Below, piece by piece: positions 53,138 through 63,335 of a stretch of DNA of 64,000 nucleotides. The position numbers and the translations under genes are program-made. How positions within the stretch are numbered: the first letter of the stretch is position 1; every line of letters starts with the position of its first letter. This DNA comes from Roseobacter insulae (GTDB lineage Bacteria; Pseudomonadota; Alphaproteobacteria; Rhodobacterales; Rhodobacteraceae). The stretch lies in assembly GCF_019375555.1 (NCBI RefSeq), contig NZ_JAHXDN010000005.1:124001-188000 (forward strand). Direction: 5' to 3'. Under the pieces are notes generated by a model that had not been told where the DNA came from, made no database searches, and saw only the letters and a list, made by a program, of their open reading frames with translations.

Positions 53138-53171
53138 ATTTGTGATCACAGCATTTCTGCGTGTGATCACA
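53138..53171. promoter_or_regulatory. Paired TGTGATCACA palindromes upstream of sucC
   Basis: ATTTGTGATCACA (53138-53150) and GTGTGATCACA (53161-53171) hold two perfect 10-bp palindromes, with starts 21 bp apart, two turns of the helix. They lie 116-149 bp upstream of sucC. The pair upstream of sdhC (45579-45612) has the same spacing and shares ATTTGTGATCAC and GTGTGATCACA. Confidence 0.8.
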
Positions 53172-53286
53172 AAATGGGGAATTTGGCCAACTGATGCCCT
53201 CCGTTAGGGAAAACAGGTTCCATACCCTCGCGTTTAGCGCTTTAAATCCTCCAAGAACCGATCCAAACAGCACGGGACCAAACTCC

Positions 53287-54480
53287 ATGAACATCCATGA
53301 ATATCAGGCGAAAGCATTGTTGCGCAGCTACGGGGCACCGGTCTCGGACGGTCGTGTGGTGCTCAGGGCGGAGGAAGCCAAGACAGCCGCGGGCGCGCTG
53401 GACGGGCCGATGTGGGTGGTCAAGGCGCAGATCCACGCAGGTGGTCGCGGCAAGGGCAAATTCAAGGAAGCGGATGCGGGGGACAAGGGCGGCGTACGGC
53501 TGACCAAATCCGTCGAGGAAGCCGCCGAGGAAGCGAAAAAGATGCTGGGCCGCACGCTGGTCACGCATCAGACCGGCCCGACCGGCAAACAGGTCAACCG
53601 CATCTATATCGAAGACGGCTCCGGCATCGAAACCGAACTCTACCTCGCGCTGCTGGTGGATCGCCAGACCAGCCGGGTCAGTTTTGTCTGCTCCACCGAG
53701 GGCGGCATGGACATTGAAGAGGTCGCGGCGGCAACGCCCGAGAAAATCTTGTCATTCTCGGTCGATCCTGCCTCCGGGTACCAGGCGTTTCACGGGCGCC
53801 GCATCGCGTTTTCGCTGGGGCTCCAGGGCAAGCAGGTCAAGCAATGCGTCGGCCTGATGGGGCTCTTGTACAAGGCCTTCATGGAAAAGGACATGGAGAT
53901 GCTGGAGATCAACCCGCTGATCGTGACCGACGGCGGCGATCTGAAGGTGCTCGACGCCAAGGTCAGCTTTGACGGCAATGCGATCTACCGCCACGCCGAT
54001 ATCGCCGAACTGCGCGACGTGACGGAGGAGGACAGCAAGGAGCTGGAGGCTTCGAAATACGATCTCAACTACATCGCGCTTGATGGCGAGATCGGCTGCA
54101 TGGTGAATGGCGCGGGCCTTGCGATGGCGACGATGGACATCATCAAGCTCTACGGGGCGGAGCCTGCCAACTTCCTCGACGTCGGCGGCGGGGCGACCAA
54201 GGAGAAGGTCACCGAAGCCTTCAAGATCATCACCTCCGATCCGAATGTCAAAGGCATCCTGGTGAATATCTTCGGCGGCATCATGCGCTGCGATGTCATC
54301 GCCGAGGGGGTTGTCGCGGCGGTGAAAGAGGTGGGCCTGAAGGTTCCGCTGGTCGTGCGGCTCGAAGGCACCAACGTGCAGCAGGGCAAGGACATCATCA
54401 ACAACTCCGACGTGGATGTGATCGCCGCGGACGACCTGAAAGACGGCGCGCAAAAGATCGTGAAGGCCGTGAAGGGGTGA
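53287..54480 (+). CDS. sucC: Succinyl-CoA synthetase beta subunit
   Basis: SucC is the nucleotide-binding beta subunit of succinyl-CoA ligase. The 397-residue protein starts [15 protein letters not shown] and has the ATP-grasp elements [15 protein letters not shown] near residue 45 and LEINPLIV, and the C-terminal [18 protein letters not shown]. The ATG at 53287 was chosen because all SucC proteins begin here. Unusually, sucD does not follow at once: four other genes and 2.7 kb lie between. Confidence 0.97.
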   Translation: MNIHEYQAKALLRSYGAPVSDGRVVLRAEEAKTAAGALDGPMWVVKAQIHAGGRGKGKFKEADAGDKGGVRLTKSVEEAAEEAKKMLGRTLVTHQTGPTGKQVNRIYIEDGSGIETELYLALLVDRQTSRVSFVCSTEGGMDIEEVAAATPEKILSFSVDPASGYQAFHGRRIAFSLGLQGKQVKQCVGLMGLLYKAFMEKDMEMLEINPLIVTDGGDLKVLDAKVSFDGNAIYRHADIAELRDVTEEDSKELEASKYDLNYIALDGEIGCMVNGAGLAMATMDIIKLYGAEPANFLDVGGGATKEKVTEAFKIITSDPNVKGILVNIFGGIMRCDVIAEGVVAAVKEVGLKVPLVVRLEGTNVQQGKDIINNSDVDVIAADDLKDGAQKIVKAVKG

Positions 54481-54488
54481 GCGGCGGT

Positions 54489-54551
54489 CCGGGCATACGC
54501 CCGGCGAACGCTCCGGTGGAGCGTTCGAGCCGCGAACGGGCAGAGCCCCGG
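54489..54551 (+). repeat. Three-base-loop hairpin repeat, copy A (after sucC)
   Basis: A CCGGGC-ATAC-GCCCGG hairpin (54489-54504) is followed by GAACGCTCC-GGT-GGAGCGTTC (54506-54526) and then by the core GAACGGGCAGAGCCCCGG (54534-54551). It starts 9 bp after the sucC stop. Compare copies B and C. Confidence 0.8.
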
Positions 54552-54676
54552 CAACGCGTGCGCAGAAATGCTGAGAGCGACCCTTGCGGGTCTGAATTGA
54601 CAAAGACCTTAAGGCATCCGCGCAATCCCTGGGAAACGCCGCGAGACGGCACGACCGTCCACGCAAGACACATCAG

Positions 54677-55288
54677 ATGACCAACACATCAAAAACAATC
54701 GAAATTCGGAAATCGCGAGCGGCATATCTGGGCTTGGCACTGATTTGCGTCGTGCTGATCGGACTCGCTCATTCGGTGGCAAACGGTGGTATGCTCGACG
54801 ACCCCAGGGGGGGCGCATGGACAATACCATACGGCTGGTTTGGCGTGGTTTTTTTTGGTTCATGCCTCCTTACCGTTCTGAATGACCTTCTTTTCCGGCC
54901 GGCAACGATTCTCAGCCTCTCTCCTTCCGGTCTGCGAGACCTGCGATTCAGCCGCGATGAACTCCCTTGGGCAAGCGTTACAGGTGTCAGGGAATACAAG
55001 CTACTTGGAAGTCGCTGCGTGATTATTAACATCGATCCGGCCGATTTGACGGGCATGAAACTGAGTTGGCGATTTCGGTTTTGGCACAAACCAAATGCCT
55101 TGATAGGCGTGGATGGGGTCTGGGTCACGGCGGTTGGACTCAAGACAAATTTCAATGATTTGTTCTATGATATTTTGGCATATGCCCGAGCCCTCAGCCC
55201 CCACATGCAAATCCCGGGTGCTGAATCAGAATATCCGCCGTCGAGCTCTGCACCGAAAGCCGACCTCCCTGACCGCGAGATTTCTTAA
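54677..55288 (+). CDS. STM3941-like two-TM membrane protein
   Basis: This 203-residue protein has two membrane segments near the N-terminus (about 16-36 and 54-72) and a C-terminal soluble part ([38 protein letters not shown]) like the STM3941/PH-like family of unknown function. The start [15 protein letters not shown] fits the family. Its base composition is lower in GC than that of sucC and sucD on both sides, suggesting acquisition. It sits between a hairpin repeat and a lipoprotein gene. Confidence 0.72.
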   Translation: MTNTSKTIEIRKSRAAYLGLALICVVLIGLAHSVANGGMLDDPRGGAWTIPYGWFGVVFFGSCLLTVLNDLLFRPATILSLSPSGLRDLRFSRDELPWASVTGVREYKLLGSRCVIINIDPADLTGMKLSWRFRFWHKPNALIGVDGVWVTAVGLKTNFNDLFYDILAYARALSPHMQIPGAESEYPPSSSAPKADLPDREIS

Positions 55289-55323
55289 TGCGTTGCGTGA
55301 CATATCCCCGGTCGGCGGCTGGC

Positions 55324-55836
55324 ATGAAAGGTTTGGCGCTATTGGCCTTCTTTCTCCTCACCGCCTGCTCCGCCGAAGGGGTCTCCCCCGATACGGCGGA
55401 GCTGCGCAACATGTGGCGGGCCAATCTGGTGCCGAAAAGCTCCCCCGCGGTGATGGTCAGCGCCTTTGACCGTTTCTGCGCCATAGGCCCGCGGGATGAT
55501 GCCACGCTGCGCGCCGCTGGCTACGTGCCCCTGCCACAGGAGGTGCCCGGCGCACGCGCCTACGTGATCGACGACCGTCGCCCGGCGGTCGCGGTATCCG
55601 ACAGCATGTGCGTGGTGCAGGCGGAATCGCGCACCGGCCAGACCGCCCGGTTCCGGAATTACATCGCCGCCACCTACCCGGATGCACGGCCCGTCGACCC
55701 CGAACCGCTGGGCCGCAACATCGAACAGGCCTGGTCCGTGGCCTCCGATCCGCCGACGCTGATCGCCACCGAGCGTACCGAAAGCTTCGGCTGGTACCGC
55801 TATGCGCTGATCCTGTTCCAGCCGGGGGCCTCATGA
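55324..55836 (+). CDS. Predicted lipoprotein of unknown function
   Basis: This 170-residue protein has a lipobox LTAC with the modified Cys at residue 15. The mature part has further Cys (RFCAIGPR, SMCVVQ) and a C-terminal sequence SFGWYRYALILFQPG. I do not recognise a domain. GC is high, as in sucC, unlike the gene before. The stop overlaps the next start by four bases (ATGA), so the two are co-translated. It may act at the outer membrane with the next protein. Confidence 0.7.
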   Translation: MKGLALLAFFLLTACSAEGVSPDTAELRNMWRANLVPKSSPAVMVSAFDRFCAIGPRDDATLRAAGYVPLPQEVPGARAYVIDDRRPAVAVSDSMCVVQAESRTGQTARFRNYIAATYPDARPVDPEPLGRNIEQAWSVASDPPTLIATERTESFGWYRYALILFQPGAS

Positions 55837-56315
55837 TCCGAGCGGCTGTCATATGCATAGCGTTCGCCAGCACGGCGGCGGCAGGCTCAGTTGCCGACAG
55901 CGCGATAGCGAGCTTCAACGCAATCTGCTTCAAGGCCGGCCAGACGGCAGCCGAAGCCCGGGCGCGCCTGCAGGGCCGCGACGGAAGCCCACTGCCCTAT
56001 GCCCTGACCTTCTGGGACATCACGCTGGAGCCCGCCCCGGACGCCCCGCCGCAGATCGAGCGCCGCTGCGAAGTGGCCTTTGATGGCGACCACACCGACG
56101 CCGCGATTGCCGCGCTGCGCGCCCAGATGGCGACGCCGCCGGTCTTCGGCTTTGCCATCGCCTTGCCCGCAACCCACGAACCGCTGCCCGGCACCGCGCT
56201 GATCGAAGGACGCGAACTGCTGCGGGGACGGGTCGCGGTGGTGCATGTGGGCCTGCGCGACGGCCGGACCTTCATGGCGGTCGACCGGCTGCCCGCCGGA
56301 TGGGAGGACGGCTGA
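55833..56315 (+). CDS. Exported hypothetical protein
   Basis: This 160-residue protein has a signal peptide (IRAAVICIAFASTAAA, cut near residue 18) and two Cys in the mature part (NAICFKAGQ, RRCEVAF) that may pair. Like the preceding lipoprotein it has a pattern of Cys and short strands, and both could share an origin. I cannot assign a family. The start overlaps the lipoprotein stop by four bases. The methyltransferase gene follows one base after the stop. Confidence 0.68.
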   Translation: MIRAAVICIAFASTAAAGSVADSAIASFNAICFKAGQTAAEARARLQGRDGSPLPYALTFWDITLEPAPDAPPQIERRCEVAFDGDHTDAAIAALRAQMATPPVFGFAIALPATHEPLPGTALIEGRELLRGRVAVVHVGLRDGRTFMAVDRLPAGWEDG

Positions 56316-56316
56316 G

Positions 56317-57114
56317 ATGCTGGATACCGCGCCCCGCCCCTGCCCCTGCTGCTCGGCCACCGATGCGCAGCCCTGGGATCAGTATTCGCCTGACGACTGG
56401 CAGGTGGTTCACTGTGCCGGCTGCAACATGACCTACCTACGCAACCCCGTGGCCTACGAAGCGCTGGAGGAGGATTTTGCCTGGGAAAAGACCTACGAGG
56501 AGAAAAAGGAAACCTCCAGGGGATCCACCGCCCTCAGCCCCGGCATCCGGTCGCTGCGCAAGAAACTGGGCCTGACCCATCGCGACAAGCACGACAAGTA
56601 CCGCGCATGGTTCAGCGATGGCCATGTTCTGGACATCGGCTGCGGTCTGGGCTCCCGCGTGCGCCCGCCGATGACCCCCTACGGCATCGAGCTGTCAAAG
56701 GGCATGCACGCCCAGGCCGATGCCTACATGCGGTCGCATGGCGGGTACTGCGCCCATGGTGCGGGGGCCGAGGCGATCTGGGACTTCGACGCGGGCCAGT
56801 TCGACGGCATCATCATGAATTCCTACCTGGAACATGAGACCGAGGCGATGACCGTGCTGAAAGGCGCGCACCGGGCGCTCAAGGACACGGGCGCGGTCTA
56901 TATTCGCGTGCCCAACTTCGGCTCGATCAACAGGCGGGTCATCGGTGCCAGCTGGTGCGGGTTTCGCTACCCCGACCACGTCAACTATTTCACGCTGGGC
57001 ACGCTGACCGAAACCTGCCGTCGCGCCGGGTTCGCCACCACGCTGGTCAACAGGATCGCCTTGCCCCTGGACGACAACATCACCGTGCTTTTGCACAAGG
57101 CGGGAGCATCATGA
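56317..57114 (+). CDS. Class I SAM methyltransferase with N-terminal zinc ribbon
   Basis: This 265-residue protein starts with a zinc-binding segment (Cys9, Cys12, Cys33, Cys36 in CPCC ... CAGC), as in SAM methyltransferases of the sugar-modifying type. The methyltransferase domain has the motif I VLDIGCGLGS near residue 102. The segment DGIIMNSYLEHETEAMTVLKG and YFTLGTLTETCRRAGF fit C-methyltransferase-like enzymes for surface sugars. The substrate is unknown. It ends 54 bp upstream of sucD. Confidence 0.8.
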   Translation: MLDTAPRPCPCCSATDAQPWDQYSPDDWQVVHCAGCNMTYLRNPVAYEALEEDFAWEKTYEEKKETSRGSTALSPGIRSLRKKLGLTHRDKHDKYRAWFSDGHVLDIGCGLGSRVRPPMTPYGIELSKGMHAQADAYMRSHGGYCAHGAGAEAIWDFDAGQFDGIIMNSYLEHETEAMTVLKGAHRALKDTGAVYIRVPNFGSINRRVIGASWCGFRYPDHVNYFTLGTLTETCRRAGFATTLVNRIALPLDDNITVLLHKAGAS

Positions 57115-57168
57115 TGCTGCTTCCTCCCCTCCTTATCCGGACCTTGAAATACCAAAAAGGGAACCAAA

Positions 57169-58056
57169 ATGGCCGTACTTATTGACGAAAACACCCGCGT
57201 GATCTGCCAGGGCCTCACCGGCTCTCAGGGCACGTTCCACACTGAACAGGCCATTGCGTACGGCACCAAGATGGTGGGCGGCGTGACGCCGGGCAAGGGC
57301 GGGCAGACACATCTGGAGCTGCCGGTCTTCAACTCGGTGCATGAGGCCAAGGCGAAAACGCAGGCCAATGCGAGCGTGATCTACGTGCCGCCGCCCTTCG
57401 CCGCCGATTCCATACTGGAGGCCATCGATGCGGAGATGGAGCTCATCGTCTGCATCACCGAAGGCATCCCGGTCCTGGACATGATGACAGTGCAGCGCGC
57501 GCTGGAAGGGTCCAAATCCCGACTGGTCGGGCCGAATTGCCCCGGGGTGATCACACCGGATGCGTGTAAAATCGGCATTATGCCCGGACATATCCACAAG
57601 CGCGGCTCCTGCGGCGTGGTCTCGCGTTCAGGGACTTTGACCTACGAGGCGGTGAAGCAGACCACCGATCTGGGCTACGGCCAGTCATCGGCGGTGGGCA
57701 TCGGCGGTGACCCGATCAAGGGCACCGAGCATATTGACGTTTTGGAAATGTTTCTGGCCGATGACGAGACGCAAAGCATTATCATGATTGGCGAAATCGG
57801 TGGCAGCGCCGAAGAGGATGCAGCGCAGTTCTTGGCGGACGAGAAGAAAAAGGGCCGCTGGAAGCCCACCGCAGGCTTTATCGCCGGCCGCACAGCCCCT
57901 CCCGGCCGCCGCATGGGCCACGCGGGCGCCATCGTCGCCGGCGGCAAAGGCGGTGCCGAAGACAAGATCGACGCCATGCGCGCAGCTGGCATCGTTGTGG
58001 CCGACAGCCCCGCGACGCTGGGCGAAGCTGTGAAAGAGGCGATTGAACGGGGGTGA
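57169..58056 (+). CDS. sucD: Succinyl-CoA synthetase alpha subunit
   Basis: SucD binds CoA and carries the active-site histidine. The 295 residues start with [20 protein letters not shown], and [11 protein letters not shown] and [14 protein letters not shown] with the phosphohistidine near residue 247 are typical. It follows AAAGGGA as ribosome-binding site. It is separated from sucC by 2.7 kb of accessory genes, unlike the usual close sucCD pairing. Confidence 0.97.
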   Translation: MAVLIDENTRVICQGLTGSQGTFHTEQAIAYGTKMVGGVTPGKGGQTHLELPVFNSVHEAKAKTQANASVIYVPPPFAADSILEAIDAEMELIVCITEGIPVLDMMTVQRALEGSKSRLVGPNCPGVITPDACKIGIMPGHIHKRGSCGVVSRSGTLTYEAVKQTTDLGYGQSSAVGIGGDPIKGTEHIDVLEMFLADDETQSIIMIGEIGGSAEEDAAQFLADEKKKGRWKPTAGFIAGRTAPPGRRMGHAGAIVAGGKGGAEDKIDAMRAAGIVVADSPATLGEAVKEAIERG

Positions 58057-58060
58057 GCCG

Positions 58061-58127
58061 CGAACCGAGCATAAGCGAGGCGAAAGCGCCAGTGGCGCTT
58101 TTGAGCGGCGAACGGGCGGAGCCCCGG
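58061..58127 (+). repeat. Three-base-loop hairpin repeat, copy B (after sucD)
   Basis: CCGAGCATAAGCGAGGC is followed by AAAGCGCC-AGT-GGCGCTTT (58083-58101) and the core GAACGGGCGGAGCCCCGG (58110-58127). It starts 5 bp after the sucD stop. Copy C follows with a period of 75 bp. Confidence 0.8.
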
Positions 58128-58135
58128 CGCAAGAC

Positions 58136-58202
58136 CGATCCGAGCATACGCGAGGCAAAGGTGCCAGTGGCACCTTTGAGGTCCGAACGGGCGGAGCCCC
58201 GG
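58136..58202 (+). repeat. Three-base-loop hairpin repeat, copy C
   Basis: CCGAGCATACGCGAGG is followed by CAAAGGTGCC-AGT-GGCACCTTTG (58156-58178) and the same core GAACGGGCGGAGCCCCGG (58185-58202). The flanks agree with copy B, while the stem differs and keeps pairing. A degenerate fourth part (GGGCATACGCG ... GGGCAGCCCCCGG, 58219-58246) follows. Confidence 0.8.
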
Positions 58203-58354
58203 TCTTCGATCAATCGTTGGGCATACGCGTTGAGGGCAGCCCCCGGCCACAGGCACGGGGCGATTAGCCCCCGCCCGTCAAACCGTAGGTGTGCCCTTGG
58301 TAAGACGAGGAAGCCGTACGCTCCCCGACGGTGCCGCCGAGTGGGAGATATCTA

Positions 58355-58795
58355 ATGACACGAATGCGGTACTTCGCCTTAGTCGCAGCATCAATGTTGG
58401 TTGTTTTTGTCTCCACACTACTAATTCCAATGGTGTTGGAGTTCGCGGTTGCAAAAGGGTACCAAGGACCTCTTGTCCCGGGATTGATGCTGTTTCTTTT
58501 TGCCTCCGTCGTATTCACCGTATTCATTCGGGTTGGCCGCGCGGGGGTGGAGCGTCGCGAAAACAGTAGGGTCGACACCAAGCAGACTTTGCTCGACCTG
58601 AAGCTCCCATTCTTTCTTCCGCTATCTGCCGCAAGTGCTTTTAGCGTTTTCGCCACCATTATTTTCCCAATGTCCTTAGCGATGGGCATTCACCACGACG
58701 GCTTCCAAGGCGTTTGGCGTAGTGCCCCGTGGCTGATCCTATTCATACCAATGCTTGCTAAAGAGCAGTCCGAAAATCTGAACGCCATGAGGTAA
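58355..58795 (+). CDS. Small membrane protein between sucD and odhA
   Basis: This 146-residue protein has four membrane segments (near residues 5-27, 35-60, 85-110 and 118-138) and charged loops (RAGVERRENSRVDTKQ). I do not recognise a family. Its base composition is lower in GC than the neighbours, and its codons are less biased, so it may be a late arrival. It ends 4 bp before odhA and is likely co-transcribed. The ATG at 58355 was chosen. Confidence 0.65.
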   Translation: MTRMRYFALVAASMLVVFVSTLLIPMVLEFAVAKGYQGPLVPGLMLFLFASVVFTVFIRVGRAGVERRENSRVDTKQTLLDLKLPFFLPLSAASAFSVFATIIFPMSLAMGIHHDGFQGVWRSAPWLILFIPMLAKEQSENLNAMR

Positions 58796-58799
58796 CCCC

Positions 58800-61757
58800 A
58801 TGACCGAACACTCCCCCAACGACCAGTTCCATGCCTCCTCCTTCATGCAGGGGCACAATGCCGCGTACCTCGAACAGATGTACGCGCGCTATGCATCCGA
58901 CCCCAATGCGGTCGATGACGCCTGGCGGGCCTTCTTCAAGGCGATGGGCGATGATGAGGTCTCGGTCAAGCGTGAGGCGCAAGGCCCCTCCTGGGCGCGC
59001 AGCGACTGGCCGCCGCAGCCGGGCGATGAGATGACCCAGGCGCTCACCGGCGAGTGGGCACCCGAGGCAGAACTCAAGGGCGCAGACAAAAAGATCCGGG
59101 CGAAGGCCGCCGAACAGGGCGTCGCCGTCACCGACGACCAGATCAAACGCGCCGTGCTCGACAGTATCCGCGCACTGATGATCATCCGCGCCTACCGCAT
59201 CCGGGGCCATCTGGTGGCCGATCTCGACCCGCTGGGCATGCGCGAAAACACGCCGCACCCGGAGCTTGACCCGAAATCCTACGGCTTCACCGAGGCCGAT
59301 ATGGACCGGCCCATCTTCATCGACAACGTGCTGGGGCTGGAAACCGCCTCGATGCGCGAAATCCTCTCCATCGTGAACCGCACCTACTGCGGCACCTTCG
59401 CGCTGCAATACATGCATATCTCCAACCCCGAAGAGGCGGGCTGGCTGAAAGAGCGCATCGAGGGGTTCGGCAAGGAGGTCTCCTTCACCCGCGAGGGGCG
59501 CCGCGCGATCCTCAGCAAGCTGGTGGAGGCCGAGGGTTTCGAGAAATTCCTGCACGTCAAATACATGGGTACCAAGCGCTTTGGCCTCGATGGCGGCGAA
59601 AGCCTCGTGCCCGCGATGGAGCAGATCATCAAGCGCGGCGGCGCGCTGGGGGTCAAGGACATCGTGATCGGGATGCCCCACCGCGGGCGGCTCTCGGTGC
59701 TCGCGAACGTGATGGCCAAGCCCTACAAGGCGATTTTCAACGAATTCCAGGGCGGCAGCTTCAAACCCGAAGACGTGGATGGCTCGGGCGATGTGAAATA
59801 CCACCTCGGGGCCTCGTCTGACCGCGAATTCGACGGCAACACCGTGCACCTCAGCCTCACCGCCAACCCCTCGCATCTGGAGGCCGTGAACCCGGTGGTG
59901 CTGGGCAAGGCGCGCGCCAAGCAGGACCAGAACAACGACGATGCGCGCACCTCCGTGATGCCGATCCTGCTGCATGGGGATGCCGCCTTTGCCGGGCAGG
60001 GCGTGGTGGCGGAATGTTTCGCGCTGAGCGGATTGCGCGGCCACAAGGCGGGCGGCACGATGCATATCGTGGTCAACAACCAGATCGGTTTCACCACCGC
60101 GCCGCATTTCTCGCGCTCCTCTCCCTATCCCACCGACAACGCGCTGGTGGTCGAAGCGCCGATCTTCCACGTCAACGGCGACGACCCCGAAGCGGTGGTG
60201 CACGCGGCGAAAGTGGCGACCGAGTTCCGCCAGAAGTTCCGCAAGGACGTGGTGATCGACATTTTCTGCTACCGCCGCTTCGGCCATAACGAAGGCGACG
60301 AGCCGATGTTCACCAACCCGGTGATGTACAAGAAGATCAAAGGGCAAAAGACCACGCTCAGCCTCTATACCGAACGCCTGGTGCGCGACGGGCTGATCCC
60401 CGAGGGCGAGATCGAGGACATGAAAGCCGCGTTCCAGGCCTATATGAACGAGGAGTTCGAGGCCGGAAAGGAATATCGCCCCAACAAGGCGGACTGGCTC
60501 GACGGCAAATGGTCCCATCTGGACAAGCAGAAAAACCAGTACCAGCGGGGCAAGACCGCGATTGCCAAGGCGACTTTCAAGGAGGTCGGCACGGCCCTGT
60601 CCAAGGCACCGGATGGCTTTCCTTTGCACAAGACCGTCGGACGCCTGCTGGAGACCAAGAAGACGATGTTCGACAGCGGCGAAGGCATCGACTGGGCCAC
60701 GGCGGAGGCGCTGGCCTTCGGCTCGCTGCTGACCGAAGGCTACCGCGTGCGGCTTGCCGGTCAGGACAGCACCCGCGGCACCTTCAGTCAGCGCCATTCA
60801 GGTCTGGTCAATCAGGAAACCGAAGAACGCTACTATCCGCTGAACAACATCAAGTCCGGTCAGGCGCATTACGAAGTGATCGACTCGATGCTCAGCGAAT
60901 ATGCGGTGCTGGGTTTCGAGTACGGCTACTCGCTGGCCGAACCCAATGCGCTGACGCTCTGGGAGGCGCAGTTCGGCGATTTCGCCAATGGCGCGCAGAT
61001 CATGTTCGACCAGTTCATCAGCTCCGGCGAAAGCAAATGGCTGCGCATGTCGGGTCTCGTCTGCCTGTTGCCGCATGGCTTCGAGGGGCAAGGGCCGGAG
61101 CACTCCTCCGCCCGGCTGGAACGGTTTTTGCAGATGTGCGGACAGGACAACTGGATCGTGGCCAATTGCACCACGCCCGCGAATTACTTCCACATCCTGC
61201 GGCGGCAGATCCACCGGTCTTTCCGCAAACCGCTGATCCTGATGACGCCGAAGTCGCTACTGCGCCACAAGCTCGCGGTCAGCAAGACGCAGGAATTCAC
61301 CACCGGGTCGAGCTTCCACCGGCTGATGTGGGACGATGCCCAGCAGGGCAATTCCGACACAAAGCTGGTGGCGGACAGCAAGATCAAGCGCGTGGTCATG
61401 TGTTCCGGCAAGGTTTATTACGACCTGCTGGAAGAACGCGACGCACGCGGCATCGACGACATCTACCTGTTGCGCGTCGAGCAGTTCTACCCCTTCCCGG
61501 CGCAATCGGCGGTGAAGGAACTGGAACGCTTCAAACAGGCCGAGGTCGTCTGGTGTCAGGAAGAACCGAAAAACCAGGGGGGCTGGACCTTCATCGAGCC
61601 CAACATCGAATGGGTTCTGGGCCGCATCAAGGCCAAGCACAAACGGCCGGTCTACGTGGGTCGCGCGACCTCGGCTTCCCCGGCCACCGGTCTGGCCAGC
61701 CAGCACAAAGCACAACAAGCGGCGCTCGTGAATGACGCGCTGACACTTCAGAAATAA
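58800..61757 (+). CDS. sucA: 2-oxoglutarate dehydrogenase E1 component
   Basis: SucA (OdhA) is the thiamine-diphosphate E1 that decarboxylates 2-oxoglutarate. The 985-residue protein shows the N-terminal peripheral-core binding segment ([20 protein letters not shown]), then [29 protein letters not shown] with the thiamine-diphosphate Mg site and [13 protein letters not shown]. The C-terminal part closes with [17 protein letters not shown]. It follows a small membrane protein gene by 4 bp and precedes odhB by 20 bp. Confidence 0.97.
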   Translation: MTEHSPNDQFHASSFMQGHNAAYLEQMYARYASDPNAVDDAWRAFFKAMGDDEVSVKREAQGPSWARSDWPPQPGDEMTQALTGEWAPEAELKGADKKIRAKAAEQGVAVTDDQIKRAVLDSIRALMIIRAYRIRGHLVADLDPLGMRENTPHPELDPKSYGFTEADMDRPIFIDNVLGLETASMREILSIVNRTYCGTFALQYMHISNPEEAGWLKERIEGFGKEVSFTREGRRAILSKLVEAEGFEKFLHVKYMGTKRFGLDGGESLVPAMEQIIKRGGALGVKDIVIGMPHRGRLSVLANVMAKPYKAIFNEFQGGSFKPEDVDGSGDVKYHLGASSDREFDGNTVHLSLTANPSHLEAVNPVVLGKARAKQDQNNDDARTSVMPILLHGDAAFAGQGVVAECFALSGLRGHKAGGTMHIVVNNQIGFTTAPHFSRSSPYPTDNALVVEAPIFHVNGDDPEAVVHAAKVATEFRQKFRKDVVIDIFCYRRFGHNEGDEPMFTNPVMYKKIKGQKTTLSLYTERLVRDGLIPEGEIEDMKAAFQAYMNEEFEAGKEYRPNKADWLDGKWSHLDKQKNQYQRGKTAIAKATFKEVGTALSKAPDGFPLHKTVGRLLETKKTMFDSGEGIDWATAEALAFGSLLTEGYRVRLAGQDSTRGTFSQRHSGLVNQETEERYYPLNNIKSGQAHYEVIDSMLSEYAVLGFEYGYSLAEPNALTLWEAQFGDFANGAQIMFDQFISSGESKWLRMSGLVCLLPHGFEGQGPEHSSARLERFLQMCGQDNWIVANCTTPANYFHILRRQIHRSFRKPLILMTPKSLLRHKLAVSKTQEFTTGSSFHRLMWDDAQQGNSDTKLVADSKIKRVVMCSGKVYYDLLEERDARGIDDIYLLRVEQFYPFPAQSAVKELERFKQAEVVWCQEEPKNQGGWTFIEPNIEWVLGRIKAKHKRPVYVGRATSASPATGLASQHKAQQAALVNDALTLQK

Positions 61758-61777
61758 CTGGGCGAAGGAAGAAACAC

Positions 61778-63313
61778 ATGACCACCGAAGTTCGCGTCCC
61801 CACGCTGGGCGAATCCGTCACCGAAGCCACGGTCGCCACATGGTTCAAAAAGCCCGGTGACACGGTTGCCGTCGATGAAATGCTCTGCGAGCTGGAAACC
61901 GACAAGGTGACGGTCGAGGTGCCCAGCCCGGTTGCCGGTACACTCGACGAAATCGTCGCCGCCGAAGGCGATACGGTGGGCGTTGATGCCCTGCTCGCCA
62001 ATATCTCCGAGGGCGATGCAGGCTCCAAGGCCGCTCCCAAGGGGAAGGAAGCCGCCAAGGAGGCAGAGGCACCCTCCTCGGCCGCGCGCACCGCGTCGGG
62101 CGATGGCGGCGGCGGGTCCGTTGACGTGATGGTGCCGACGCTGGGCGAAAGCGTAACGGAGGCGACCGTCAGCACGTGGTTCAAGAAGGTCGGCGACAGC
62201 GTTGCCGCGGATGAGATGCTCTGCGAGCTGGAAACCGACAAGGTCAGCGTCGAGGTGCCTGCCCCCGCCGCCGGCACGCTCACCGAGATCCTCGCCCCCG
62301 AAGGCACAACCATCGAAGCAGGCGGCAAGCTTGCGGTCATGAGCCAGAGAGAGGGGGCGGCCGCCGCACCCGCCAAGCCGTCCGAGGCCCCTGCCGCGGC
62401 CCCGGCGGGCTCGGGCAGCGGCGCGGATGTCGAGGACGCACCCTCTGCCAAGAAAGCGATGGCCGAGGCCGGGGTCAGCCGCGATCAGGTCACCGGCTCG
62501 GGCCGCGATGGCCGCGTGATGAAGGAAGACGTGAATGCCGCCATTGCAGCCGCCAGCGCCGCCCCCGCACCTGCGGCGGCGGCACCGCGCGCGCCCGTGG
62601 CTGCGGATGATGCGGCCCGCGAGGAGCGGGTCAAGATGACCCGCCTGCGTCAGACCATCGCCAAGCGTCTGAAGGACAGCCAGAACACCGCCGCGATGCT
62701 CACCACCTATAACGAGGTGGACATGACCGAGGTCATGGCGCTGCGCACTGAATACAAGGACCTGTTCCTGAAAAAGCATGGCGTCAAGCTGGGCTTCATG
62801 TCCTTCTTCACCAAGGCCTGCTGCCACGCGCTGAAAGAGGTGCCGGAAGTCAATGCCGAGATCGACGGCACGGATATCGTCTACAAGAACTTCGTGCATA
62901 TGGGCATCGCGGCGGGCACGCCGACGGGTCTCGTGGTGCCGGTCATTCGCGACGCCGATGCGATGAGCTTTGCCGCCATCGAGAAGGCGATTGCCGAGAA
63001 AGGCGCCCGCGCCCGCGATGGCAAACTATCGATGGCTGAAATGCAGGGCGGCACCTTCACCATCTCCAACGGCGGGGTCTACGGCTCGCTGATGTCCTCG
63101 CCGATCCTGAACCCGCCGCAATCCGGGATCCTCGGCATGCACAAGATCCAGGACCGCCCGATGGCGATTGGCGGCGAAGTGGTGATCCGCCCGATGATGT
63201 ATCTTGCCTTGAGCTACGACCACCGCATCGTCGACGGCAAGGGCGCTGTGACGTTCCTGGTGCGGGTGAAAGAGGCGCTGGAAGATCCGCGCCGGCTGCT
63301 GATGGATTTGTAA
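61778..63313 (+). CDS. sucB: Dihydrolipoyl succinyltransferase E2 with two lipoyl domains
   Basis: SucB (OdhB) is the E2 of 2-oxoglutarate dehydrogenase. The 511-residue protein has two lipoyl domains in tandem, with the lipoylated Lys43 and Lys155 (both in ELETDKV). A subunit-binding domain spans about residues 218-253 ([20 protein letters not shown]). The catalytic domain ends with SYDHRIVDG (Asp481-His482). Two lipoyl domains are more than the single one of E. coli SucB (405 residues). Ala/Pro-rich linkers join the parts. Confidence 0.96.
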   Translation: MTTEVRVPTLGESVTEATVATWFKKPGDTVAVDEMLCELETDKVTVEVPSPVAGTLDEIVAAEGDTVGVDALLANISEGDAGSKAAPKGKEAAKEAEAPSSAARTASGDGGGGSVDVMVPTLGESVTEATVSTWFKKVGDSVAADEMLCELETDKVSVEVPAPAAGTLTEILAPEGTTIEAGGKLAVMSQREGAAAAPAKPSEAPAAAPAGSGSGADVEDAPSAKKAMAEAGVSRDQVTGSGRDGRVMKEDVNAAIAAASAAPAPAAAAPRAPVAADDAAREERVKMTRLRQTIAKRLKDSQNTAAMLTTYNEVDMTEVMALRTEYKDLFLKKHGVKLGFMSFFTKACCHALKEVPEVNAEIDGTDIVYKNFVHMGIAAGTPTGLVVPVIRDADAMSFAAIEKAIAEKGARARDGKLSMAEMQGGTFTISNGGVYGSLMSSPILNPPQSGILGMHKIQDRPMAIGGEVVIRPMMYLALSYDHRIVDGKGAVTFLVRVKEALEDPRRLLMDL

Positions 63314-63335
63314 ACTGGCACGCCAATCGACCAGA

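Noticed and set aside
57548-57555. GTGATCAC inside sucD, and another inside the BMP gene at about 22566
   Set aside because: Single palindromes within coding sequence, not paired at 21 bp, and explained by the codons.
58061-58202. Direct repeats after sucD as a CRISPR array
   Set aside because: Only two units with a 75-bp period, an internal variable hairpin and no cas genes; it is an intergenic hairpin repeat.
58061-58202. Hairpin copies A to E as simple Rho-independent terminators
   Set aside because: None is followed by a T-tract, while the real terminator after mdh shows a clear one.
58758-60797. A 679-codon open frame on the minus strand opposite sucA
   Set aside because: Same artefact of GC-rich coding sequence; low-complexity His/Leu/Arg-rich translation with no domain.
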